From Nitrososphaerota archaeon (GTDB lineage: Archaea > Thermoproteota > Nitrososphaeria > Nitrososphaerales > UBA57): a DNA stretch of 64,000 bases. The notes under the pieces were generated by a model. It was not told the DNA's origin and ran no database searches. It was given only the letters and a program-made list of their open reading frames with translations. Both the position numbers and the translations under genes were made by a program. Shown here in pieces: positions 47,560 to 54,821 of this stretch; within the stretch, counting starts at the first letter, position 1, and each line of letters starts with the position of its first letter. The stretch is from contig JACPSZ010000017.1 of the NCBI GenBank assembly GCA_024860875.1, positions 62,001 through 126,000 of the forward strand, given 5' to 3'.

Positions 47560-49137
47560 ATGTCATCAGAATCGAGTAAAAGGTTAATCGGCAAAACAGC
47601 ACTGATCGCCTTGCTTATAGGCGTACTTGTTGGGGGGTCCATAGGTGGGGCTGCGATCTGGCTAGTAAAGCCAGCGCCCGAAACTGTGTCACCTCAGACA
47701 AAGTCTGCACAGGTCTCCGCAGAGCAAGCTAAGCCTGCAACGGCCCTCGCTGGAGAGGTTGCTCAAGCACCGTCTATTCCCGCAAAACCAGCTGCACTAC
47801 CATCTGCATGGGATACTGAATGGTCCCAGAAACTGGATATCAAACTGTTGGCACAATTTGACTCCAGTGGCCCGCCTGCATGGGACGCTGCAAAACATCC
47901 GCTGGTCTACATTTCATCAAACGGACCAGGGTATGGTGGATTTCTCAGCGGAATTAAGAGTCCAGGCTTGGTAATCGTAGATGCAAATACCTATGAAGTT
48001 ATAATCACTAAGCAGTATACCCTTGAAGGCGTCAAGAACTACTTTGAATCGCACGGTAGTGGAGTTTCCATGGACGGGAAATGGATATACATGCCAACAG
48101 GGGACCAGGATAAGCCCAAACTAGAATCTGGACGCCTTTTAGTGATCGATGCAAAGACCCTAAAGTTGCACCAAGTGATACAGACCAGTAGCGTACCTCA
48201 CCATGTCAAGGCTTTCAGGCTCTTTGATGGTAAGGACGTAGTCATGTCGTATACATTCAACTGGCAGCAAGGCGCGGCAGCATCGTACATGGGCCCAGGT
48301 TCAGGAGTCTGGTTGATGGATCCCAATGACAACAACAGGATCATAGGAGGAATCAGAAGCGAATCACTGCAAAATAACCCATACTTGGCTTTCGCGCATC
48401 CTGACGGGAGGCATCTCTTCGTAGGTCTACCACCAGGACCAATCAGTGACCCTGATATCAGGCACAACCTTGAAGGCAGCATTGCCGTAGTTGACATGAA
48501 GACTTGGCAGCCCGTTAAGTATTACAAGGCAGGATTTGACCCAATCTTCGCTGCGTTTACGGCTGATGGAAAATACACTTACTTCAGTGACGGTGGCTCA
48601 GACGAGATCTTCAAGATCGACAATGTAGCCCAGAAGATCGTAGGGGTTAGCAGATCTTCTGTACACGGAGTCTATGGAATCGTTCTGGACTGGAAGGACG
48701 AGCAGCTGTTCGCAGTAGAGAAGGGAGAGGCGTCCCATAACCGGGGCAAGATGTTAGGACTCGTGGACACTCTATCGATGAGACCTGTAGACAACTACTA
48801 CATAGGAACCTTGCGGGCAGATCATGGTATCCTCCATCCAGACCCGCAAAAGAACGAGATATGGATAAGCTCTAACAGCAATTTCAGAGAGGTAGTCTTT
48901 GACATAGCGAAGAAGGAGGTAAAGGCTGAGGTCAAGCACTCAGGCAGTACACACAATGGAGCCTTCGTGAAGTATACTGTTCTGCCCAGCGGAGACTGGA
49001 AGGGAGAACTGGAGTCAGACCAAAATGGACTGCACAACAGCGCGCTAGCAGGTAAGCAACAAACGCTCGGTGTAACGGAGACGGTCTACGGCAAGGACAA
49101 GTTTCCGACAGAAAGTGGAAGAGCAATAAGCAGGTGA
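47560..49137 (+). CDS. Exported His-rich beta-propeller, possibly nitrous-oxide-reductase-like
   Basis: A 525-residue protein with a signal anchor (11-36), an Ala/Pro-rich linker (37-82) and a YVTN-type seven-bladed propeller (about 90-500). Histidines recur at matching inner-strand positions in most blades: H165 (SHGSGV), H214-H215 (PHHV), H280 (AHPDG), H369 (VHGV), H422 (DHGI) and H465 (THNG). Seven central His including one HH pair is the CuZ arrangement of nitrous oxide reductase, though order and motifs differ. It overlaps a CuA-like cupredoxin gene by 4 bp. A metal-binding electron-transfer enzyme is likely; N2O as substrate is speculative. Confidence 0.6.
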   Translation: MSSESSKRLIGKTALIALLIGVLVGGSIGGAAIWLVKPAPETVSPQTKSAQVSAEQAKPATALAGEVAQAPSIPAKPAALPSAWDTEWSQKLDIKLLAQFDSSGPPAWDAAKHPLVYISSNGPGYGGFLSGIKSPGLVIVDANTYEVIITKQYTLEGVKNYFESHGSGVSMDGKWIYMPTGDQDKPKLESGRLLVIDAKTLKLHQVIQTSSVPHHVKAFRLFDGKDVVMSYTFNWQQGAAASYMGPGSGVWLMDPNDNNRIIGGIRSESLQNNPYLAFAHPDGRHLFVGLPPGPISDPDIRHNLEGSIAVVDMKTWQPVKYYKAGFDPIFAAFTADGKYTYFSDGGSDEIFKIDNVAQKIVGVSRSSVHGVYGIVLDWKDEQLFAVEKGEASHNRGKMLGLVDTLSMRPVDNYYIGTLRADHGILHPDPQKNEIWISSNSNFREVVFDIAKKEVKAEVKHSGSTHNGAFVKYTVLPSGDWKGELESDQNGLHNSALAGKQQTLGVTETVYGKDKFPTESGRAISR

Positions 49138-49661
49138 TTATGTTGAAGACCGTATTGCTCCTCCCGATTTTTCTTGCAGTGGCAATCGTGGGATATCTTG
49201 CAATCAGTCCTATGATAGGCGCTCCAGCTCAGCAGGCCGTGAGTGCTCCCGCTGTGCCACGTCAGGAAGTAGCCAAGCCCCCAGCCAATGTGCAAGAAGC
49301 TAGCAAGCCAAAGGAACAGGTCAATGCAGATGGAGGTCAGGTCAAATCCACTGAGGTCAAACCCATTACCATCAGACTAACAAACGACGGGTTCGATGCA
49401 AAAGCACAGTACACGTTAACTGTCAAGCAGGGCGATAAAGTCCAAATAACATACGAAGACACTTATGGAGACCTTCACCCCATATTCATTTCTGACTGCG
49501 GTATCGCATTTGATAATCTCAGTCCACAGACCACACAAAGCACCATAAAAATGGATTGCCAGCCAGGAAAATATGCAATGTATTGCCTTAACACCAATTG
49601 CAAGACTCACAACTCTCTGAGCCCCCCTAATGGCGGAATCATCACCGTACTGCCTGGATAA
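49134..49661 (+). CDS. Membrane-anchored cupredoxin with CuA-like ligand loop
   Basis: A 175-residue protein with an N-terminal anchor (4-24), a polar linker (30-75) and a cupredoxin fold. The ligand loop is C151-LNTN-C156-KT-H159 with H115 (DLHPIF) upstream, like CuA, but the cysteine spacing is x4 not x3 and the Met ligand is missing or moved. C122 and C142 may form a disulfide. It starts at GTG 49134 in the overlap GTGA with the propeller gene, or at ATG 49140. It probably passes electrons to the propeller protein. Confidence 0.75.
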   Translation: MIMLKTVLLLPIFLAVAIVGYLAISPMIGAPAQQAVSAPAVPRQEVAKPPANVQEASKPKEQVNADGGQVKSTEVKPITIRLTNDGFDAKAQYTLTVKQGDKVQITYEDTYGDLHPIFISDCGIAFDNLSPQTTQSTIKMDCQPGKYAMYCLNTNCKTHNSLSPPNGGIITVLPG

Positions 49662-49733
49662 ACTGCGATAAGCCCCCTGAAGAGCCTGTGAAATTCGGGC
49701 GAAACAGCAATTTTTTGTCGGGGTGTAAAAGAC

Positions 49734-51092
49734 ATGGCTAGGAAGATTGATGCAAGAGGGCTCATACTTGCACTCACTTCCTTGGCCATGCTCTTGACTC
49801 TCCCAGTTGTGATTACTCCCGCATCTGCACACCAGATCCCGGAGGAACTAAGACCTGCAATAATGGATGCGCTAATAGGATACGACGAAACGAGTGGCAG
49901 AATAGAGGTTTCAGCAATATATGCAATCGATGAATATTGGCATTTGCAGAATCTAAACCCGAGAGAGTACGGTCTGGATCCTGATCGCAATCTAATCTTC
50001 ATGCTGATTTTGAATATCCACGTTGGAGATTTACCAGGTCACGGCAGCCCTACCCCAAAATGGGAAAGTATTGTTTCATTGAGTGTGGATGGCAGGAAGG
50101 AGCTTTTGCCAACTTCAGCCAAGATGGTCGTCGATTCTCCGCACCATGAAGTGATTGGCATAGAATTTGCCAAGTCATCAGACGGAAGAACTCCCATCAT
50201 TACTGCCGACTCTAAGAAGATTGATCTTATGGTAAAGGGACTCGAGAGTGCGGATGACATTAAGGACGTTGCCTGGTCACTCCCTCTCACCTTCTCCAAG
50301 GATGCTGCGGCTGCGATCAGGCCCTCATCAAACTTTCTAGCGCTCGGCACTTTGGGCGCTTTCTTCCCTCTCTTTGCAGGACTTTTGGTTTATTTCTCAC
50401 CTTGCTTTATGGAGATGACCGCTGTCTACCTAGCTATGATAAGCGGTGTAAGGGTAAGTGAACTATCTGAGAAAAAGAACAATCGAAGGTTTAGGTTAAG
50501 GATACTTGCAGCAGCAATACTATTTGTGGCCGGTTTTGCCTCAATCTATACAGCTGCTGGGGCCATAGCGGGTTATTCTGGTTCAATTATGCAAGGATCT
50601 ATTTTTGAAGATCTATCTTTCCCACTTAGGCTGATTGGAGGCTCGGTTCTTGTCTACATGGGAGTGCAGTCTTCAGGGATAGGGCCACGAATATTTGGCC
50701 TTCGTTCATCACCCCTCTTTCCTAGAGCGAATGCGAGCTGCAGGATTGGCGGTTCATTTATCGTTGGGCTAACTTTTGGCTGCCTTCAATGTTTTAGAGG
50801 AAGCCTAGTAGTTGCTATGCTGTTCTTCGCATGGTCTATAGGCTCTGCGGGTATGGGAGCGACGATGTTGCTATTGCTATCGCTGAGTTTTGGTATCCCG
50901 TTCATCCTGATAGCGCTGTTTGCAGGGCGGACGACATTCCTCCAACGCCTAGCTCCAAGAATTGGTGGATACACCAGAGTAGCTACGAGTTTCTTTCTTG
51001 TTACCACGGGTATACTGATCATGATATTCGATCAACACCCACTGCTAGATCCGTTATACGGAGTCTGGGAAGGGATAATCGGGATCAGGTAG
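49734..51092 (+). CDS. CcdA/DsbD-like membrane protein with exported N-domain
   Basis: A 452-residue protein. The signal peptide (about 10-33) leads to a beta-rich ectodomain (34-200) and then six or more helices of the CcdA type. SPCFMEM (about residue 224) and FGCLQCFRG (about 345) hold the two cysteine sites expected for passing reducing equivalents across the membrane. It is the third gene after the propeller and cupredoxin (72-bp gap), and would keep their thiol or copper centres reduced. Confidence 0.75.
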   Translation: MARKIDARGLILALTSLAMLLTLPVVITPASAHQIPEELRPAIMDALIGYDETSGRIEVSAIYAIDEYWHLQNLNPREYGLDPDRNLIFMLILNIHVGDLPGHGSPTPKWESIVSLSVDGRKELLPTSAKMVVDSPHHEVIGIEFAKSSDGRTPIITADSKKIDLMVKGLESADDIKDVAWSLPLTFSKDAAAAIRPSSNFLALGTLGAFFPLFAGLLVYFSPCFMEMTAVYLAMISGVRVSELSEKKNNRRFRLRILAAAILFVAGFASIYTAAGAIAGYSGSIMQGSIFEDLSFPLRLIGGSVLVYMGVQSSGIGPRIFGLRSSPLFPRANASCRIGGSFIVGLTFGCLQCFRGSLVVAMLFFAWSIGSAGMGATMLLLLSLSFGIPFILIALFAGRTTFLQRLAPRIGGYTRVATSFFLVTTGILIMIFDQHPLLDPLYGVWEGIIGIR

Positions 51093-51408
51093 CATCTATG
51101 ATTCCCTGAGGGTAGCCATCAATTTGAGGATAACTGCTCAAAAAACGAACACAGAGGATTCAAAAGCGGTCTACCAGTAAATAATGCCAGGAATCCACAC
51201 GGCGGGGAAACCAGTACGCATAAACGACATGGTGGCCTTAGGATTGGTGACGTTGCCCCCTCCTTGCCTTGGCCTTTTACCCAATAGCCGTCCGTATCGC
51301 AAACTTTTGTATAGGCCTCTCTTTTCGAGAGTGGATATAATTCTTGGCCTACATCCAATACTATCAGCCACTAATGAATTCTTGGGCTGAGGTTATCATT
51401 AAAATCCC
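51093..51408. other. Intergenic spacer, 316 bp, nothing recognised
   Basis: The spacer lies between convergent ccdA-like and trxB genes. A small hairpin CTCTC-TTTTC-GAGAG is near 51318-51332 and could mark transcript ends. Reading frames here lack start signals and family resemblance. Confidence 0.4.
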
Positions 51409-52392
51409 CTATTTTGTCGTCTGTACTTTTATCGCTCTCCAGTCCGCTCTCGTAGCAGTCTTACCCTTAATCCCCTGAACGTAGTTATACGCTGAGAGTG
51501 CGGCAATCGCACCTTGACCCGCAGAGATCACGGCCTGCATGTAAGGTATATCAGTAACATCACCAGCAGCAAATATTCCTGGCTGTGAAGTCTTGCTCTT
51601 TCTATCAACCTCTATCTGGCCTTGCGGCGTCAACTTAACAAGATCCTTTAGCCAAGCCGTCTTTGCAATGTATCCGATTTCCACAAAAATTCCATCTGCC
51701 TGTATCTCACTATTCTGCCCATTTGTCGTATTGGTTATGATTATAGTCTCCAGCTTTGATGTCCCTTTCAGTGCTGAAACCTTGGAATTTGGCACCGCTT
51801 GTACATTTGGAAGGCTCAAGACTTGACTGACTAGGTCCTCGCTACCAATTGGTCTGTCATGCGTATGTATTAGGTAAATCTTAGAAACTACGCTTGCCAG
51901 ATAATTAGCAGCCTCAAGAGCTTGGTCGCCTGTTCCTACAACAGCTACAGTTTTCCCTTTGAAAAGAGGGCCATCACAGACAGCACAGTACGAAACGCCT
52001 TTGCCCTTTAGCTCCTGCTCGCCAGGTACGCCGAGGTCTTTAGGCGTCTTACCAAAGGCCAGGATCAAAGCGGTAGCATGATAATCCCCGGACATCGTTT
52101 TGACCCTAAAGCACAAGCCCGGACATTCCGCATCCCGTTCTATCCCATTGGCCTCATCGTACACAAATTCTGGACCATAAAGTTCAACCTGCTCTTTGAA
52201 CTTTGTCGCCAATTCGAAGCCGCTAGTATTTGCAAAGCCCGGATAGTTCTGTATCTCATTGGTTAAGAGCATCTGGCCTCCGATGTCCTTTGTAATGACC
52301 AAGGTCTTCAACCCCTGCCTCGAGGCATAGAGCGTCGCAGCTAGTCCAGCAGCTGAACCTCCTATGACAATAACATCATAATGCATTCTCAT
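51409..52392 (-). CDS. trxB: Thioredoxin reductase
   Basis: About 327 residues. The FAD motif VIVIGGSAAGLAATLYASRQG, redox pair CAVC in YCAVCDGPLFKGK, NAD(P)-motif VAVVGTGDQALEAANYL and AAGDVTDIPYMQAVISAGQG are all present. The ATG at 52392 (or 52386) is preferred over 52422, since the fold begins at HYDVIVIGG. The second dinucleotide motif has GTGDQA instead of GGGDSA, and the following basic residues for NADPH are not obvious. It should reduce the thioredoxin at 54366. Confidence 0.92.
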   Translation of the reverse strand: MRMHYDVIVIGGSAAGLAATLYASRQGLKTLVITKDIGGQMLLTNEIQNYPGFANTSGFELATKFKEQVELYGPEFVYDEANGIERDAECPGLCFRVKTMSGDYHATALILAFGKTPKDLGVPGEQELKGKGVSYCAVCDGPLFKGKTVAVVGTGDQALEAANYLASVVSKIYLIHTHDRPIGSEDLVSQVLSLPNVQAVPNSKVSALKGTSKLETIIITNTTNGQNSEIQADGIFVEIGYIAKTAWLKDLVKLTPQGQIEVDRKSKTSQPGIFAAGDVTDIPYMQAVISAGQGAIAALSAYNYVQGIKGKTATRADWRAIKVQTTK

Positions 52393-52445
52393 TACATCCC
52401 AATCAGGAAAGTTCGTAATCAAAAAAGGGGAAAGAGACGCCGCTC

Positions 52446-52535
52446 TTACTGCTTCCTATGCTCTTTGTCGGCGTGCTCAATTAGTTCTTCCTTCGTTTCG
52501 AATGCCTCTCCACAACCACATTCTAGTTTTGTCAT
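52446..52535 (-). CDS. 29-residue C2H2-type zinc-finger micro-protein
   Basis: The peptide starts MTKLECGCGEAFETKEELIEH and ends ADKEHRKQ. C6, C8, H21 and H26 give C-x-C...H-x4-H, an approximate C2H2 finger with the usual F and L core residues. It is immediately upstream of trxB on the same strand and may be cotranscribed. It resembles the fingers in the membrane protein at 53473-54186. Confidence 0.6.
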   Translation of the reverse strand: MTKLECGCGEAFETKEELIEHADKEHRKQ

Positions 52536-52894
52536 ATCTGAAGATTAGAGTACAACTTTTCAAATTAGAGCTTTTCCCTGAACTATTAAGGATAACGCTT
52601 GATGGTTCTGATAAAACTAAAATGGGTATACGCACCATAGTCTTCATGCAGCACTTTTTGTGATTTATACTGAAAGTGGGGGGATGCCATCACCAAGTAA
52701 GGACCAGAATACATCAAGGCAACGAAGAGTGCTTATAACTCTGATAACGAGGTCGTGGAGATTCTCATCATTGCAGGTTACAAGTCCTTTTCCCGTCCAA
52801 AGGATCGACTTTCAAAATTTCGCCACTGACCCAAAAATTACCGATCGATAGTGAACAATACCCAATTATGTTATCAGAACCCGCTTGATGATAC
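52536..52894. other. Intergenic spacer, 359 bp, with inverted GGTTCTGATAA repeats
   Basis: GGTTCTGATAA at 52604 and TTATCAGAACC at 52871 face each other across 278 bp, with CTCTGATAAC near the middle (52739). The layout parallels the MITE at 22545-22846, but no target duplication was found and the interiors differ. A 63-codon frame from 52660 has no support. Confidence 0.35.
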
Positions 52895-53356
52895 TTAGGG
52901 GGTGGAACTCTTTTCAGCGTTTGTGAGCATTTCTTCTTTAAATGCTTTGTCGGCGGAAATCCATTCGCTAACCATCATTCTTTTGATGAACCATCCGAAC
53001 ATTAGCTTGGTAATGTTAGCTTTGATTCCTTTCGCTTCAAGGTGATATTTAATGTGCAGAATGGCCTTGTTTCCTTTTTCTTCCAACCGAAAATCGTCAG
53101 TAATACGTATCCCCATCATGTGCGGTTCCCAAACCCAGTGATGTGGTGGATCGAGTGTGAGCTTTTCGGTGAGAATCATAGTCATACCCATGATTACCCA
53201 CCTTGTCCTTACAAGGATCTTCTCACCTTCTCTTCCAACGGGCTCGATGGACTTCAGAGATTCCCCGACATAGCCTTTACCTGAAAGGTCAGTCCACCAA
53301 TCATAAACCGTTTTAATATCATAATCATACTCAAAAATTAATTCATTTTTTGGCAA
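52895..53356 (-). CDS. SRPBCC (START/polyketide cyclase-like) protein
   Basis: A 153-residue helix-grip protein. FEYDYDIKTVYDWWTDLSG is the opening strand-helix, and the alternating strands ILVRTRWVIMGMTM, KLTLDPPHHWVWEPHMMG and AILHIKYHLEAKG form the beta sheet around a hydrophobic cavity. It probably binds a lipid or other small hydrophobic molecule; the ligand is unknown. It is transcribed alone. Confidence 0.8.
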   Translation of the reverse strand: MPKNELIFEYDYDIKTVYDWWTDLSGKGYVGESLKSIEPVGREGEKILVRTRWVIMGMTMILTEKLTLDPPHHWVWEPHMMGIRITDDFRLEEKGNKAILHIKYHLEAKGIKANITKLMFGWFIKRMMVSEWISADKAFKEEMLTNAEKSSTP

Positions 53357-53439
53357 ATAGAAACACCTCTATGATGGACAGATATACTAAACATAGGACA
53401 TCTTAAGATTGATGTGTTATTTAGGATTATCTTTAACTG

Positions 53440-53468
53440 TTAAGGGGAAGCCTAAAATGCGTTTTAAC
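53440..53468 (+). promoter_or_regulatory. TTAAGGGGAAG / TTAAC promoter motif, copy 3
   Basis: TTAAGGGGAAG at 53440 and TTTTAAC ending at 53468 precede TTG 53473. This is the same pairing as at 38782 and 40802. Confidence 0.35.
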
Positions 53469-53472
53469 AGAA

Positions 53473-54186
53473 TTGCATAGATATGTCAAGAATTTCAATT
53501 GGAAGAGGAATTGGCTTGGGACTTCTGGAGGTTTCGTCGGAGTAATAGTGATGACAATCGTCATGGTTATGATGTTCAGCATGATGGGATTGCCGGGAGA
53601 GGCCTTCTTTGCAATGGTCGGGATAGGTATGGGAGTAGGTGTACCCGGCGCTGCAGTGCTTCACACACTGACGGGGCTGATAATCGGTGTAATATTCGGT
53701 GCAGCAGTTTCTAAGGTCAGTTTATTCAGAATAACCAGTGTAGGGAAAGGGATTGGGCTTGGAATTCTCGCGGGGATAGTTGCATTTTCAGTACTATTCC
53801 TTCCGATGGCAATAAATGTGCTACCGCCTGCTATGATGGCCCTTCTACAAAGCATGCAACCACAAGCATCGCGAGAAATGATAATGCAAATGGCACAGTC
53901 CATGCTACCAGCACTTCTTGGAGGAGGTTTTGTTTTGCATATAATCTACGGGGCAGTTTTGGGTTCGGTGACTGGTTTCGGATTAAAAGCAACACCTGAT
54001 GGAAGGTATGCATGCAAAGATTGTGGGGCAGTTTTTCAGTCAGAAAAGGAACTTATGGGGCATGCCCAAACAGCCCATAAACAAATGAAGAAGGAATTTA
54101 CATGTGAAGCCTGCGGAGGGTCTTTCAGATCTAAAGCGGAGCTTGGTGAGCATGTCAAGGCCGCCCATCCGATGCCCAAACCGTGA
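53473..54186 (+). CDS. Membrane protein with two C-terminal C2H2 zinc fingers
   Basis: A 237-residue protein. Residues about 15-170 contain four or five hydrophobic helices rich in Gly and Met (VMTIVMVMMFSMMG). Residues 178-201 (ACKDCGAVFQSEKELMGHAQTAH) and 209-232 (TCEACGGSFRSKAELGEHVKAAH) are two C2H2 fingers, C-x2-C...H-x4-H. This joins a membrane domain to fingers that would lie in the cytosol, an unusual combination. It starts at TTG 53473 and overlaps the next small zinc-protein gene by 4 bp. Confidence 0.7.
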   Translation: MHRYVKNFNWKRNWLGTSGGFVGVIVMTIVMVMMFSMMGLPGEAFFAMVGIGMGVGVPGAAVLHTLTGLIIGVIFGAAVSKVSLFRITSVGKGIGLGILAGIVAFSVLFLPMAINVLPPAMMALLQSMQPQASREMIMQMAQSMLPALLGGGFVLHIIYGAVLGSVTGFGLKATPDGRYACKDCGAVFQSEKELMGHAQTAHKQMKKEFTCEACGGSFRSKAELGEHVKAAHPMPKP

Positions 54187-54359
54187 TACCCGTGGTGACA
54201 AAAATGGTTGGTATTGGTAATGAACAATTGTATACCTGTAGAGTCTGTGGCTTTGCGTACTCTACTAAAGAACTCGCACAGAAATGCGAAGATTACTGCA
54301 AGACTCATAAAGGTTGTTCGCTAGAGATAACCAGACATGCCGTCAGAAAAGGGAGGTAG
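54183..54359 (+). CDS. Small zinc-binding protein
   Basis: 58 residues from GTG 54183 (overlap GTGA with the upstream stop) or 51 from ATG 54204. TCRVCGFAYSTKELAQKC, DYCKTHKGCS and RHAV provide CxxC plus later Cys and His, like a modified finger. It lies between the finger-bearing membrane protein and thioredoxin genes, in one operon. The function is unknown. Confidence 0.65.
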   Translation: MIPVVTKMVGIGNEQLYTCRVCGFAYSTKELAQKCEDYCKTHKGCSLEITRHAVRKGR

Positions 54360-54365
54360 ATTTGG

Positions 54366-54731
54366 TTGCCATTAATAGATGTTGGAAGCGCTGATTGGGA
54401 TGCAAAGGTCTTAAGATCACCAATACCTGTAATCGTAGACTTCTGGGCGCCTTGGTGTCCATGGTGCAAAAGATTAGAGCCAGACTTTGAATCCCTTTCA
54501 AATGGGTATGCTGGTAGATTGGTGTTTGCCAAGGTCAATGTGGAACAATACCCAGAGATAGCCGAAAAGTATGGTGTTCAAGGTTTGCCGACTCTGAAAA
54601 TGATATGCTCGGGACGCCCAGTAGGCGAGATCGTAGGTTACTTGCCTAAAGATGCTCTCAAGAACCAGCTAGATCGCATGCTCGCTGCATACGACCAGTG
54701 CTTAAAACAAAGCTCTCCTTTGCAAAAATAA
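54366..54731 (+). CDS. Thioredoxin
   Basis: A 121-residue thioredoxin fold with FWAPWCPWCKRLEPDF (C31, C34) and the cis-Pro loop GLPTLKM. There is no signal peptide, so it is cytosolic; the likely reductant is the TrxB encoded at 51409. It starts at TTG 54366, preceded by GGGAGG about 10 nt upstream, which also forms the end of the previous gene. The -PW- dipeptide in the active site differs from the usual GP. Confidence 0.9.
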   Translation: MPLIDVGSADWDAKVLRSPIPVIVDFWAPWCPWCKRLEPDFESLSNGYAGRLVFAKVNVEQYPEIAEKYGVQGLPTLKMICSGRPVGEIVGYLPKDALKNQLDRMLAAYDQCLKQSSPLQK

Positions 54732-54821
54732 TGCCTTCGAAAGACTGAATTGAAATTCTGGCATATTCTTAATTGGGACCAAATGATCCTTGTACATGGA
54801 ATTCCGTACACAGTGGTTTGA

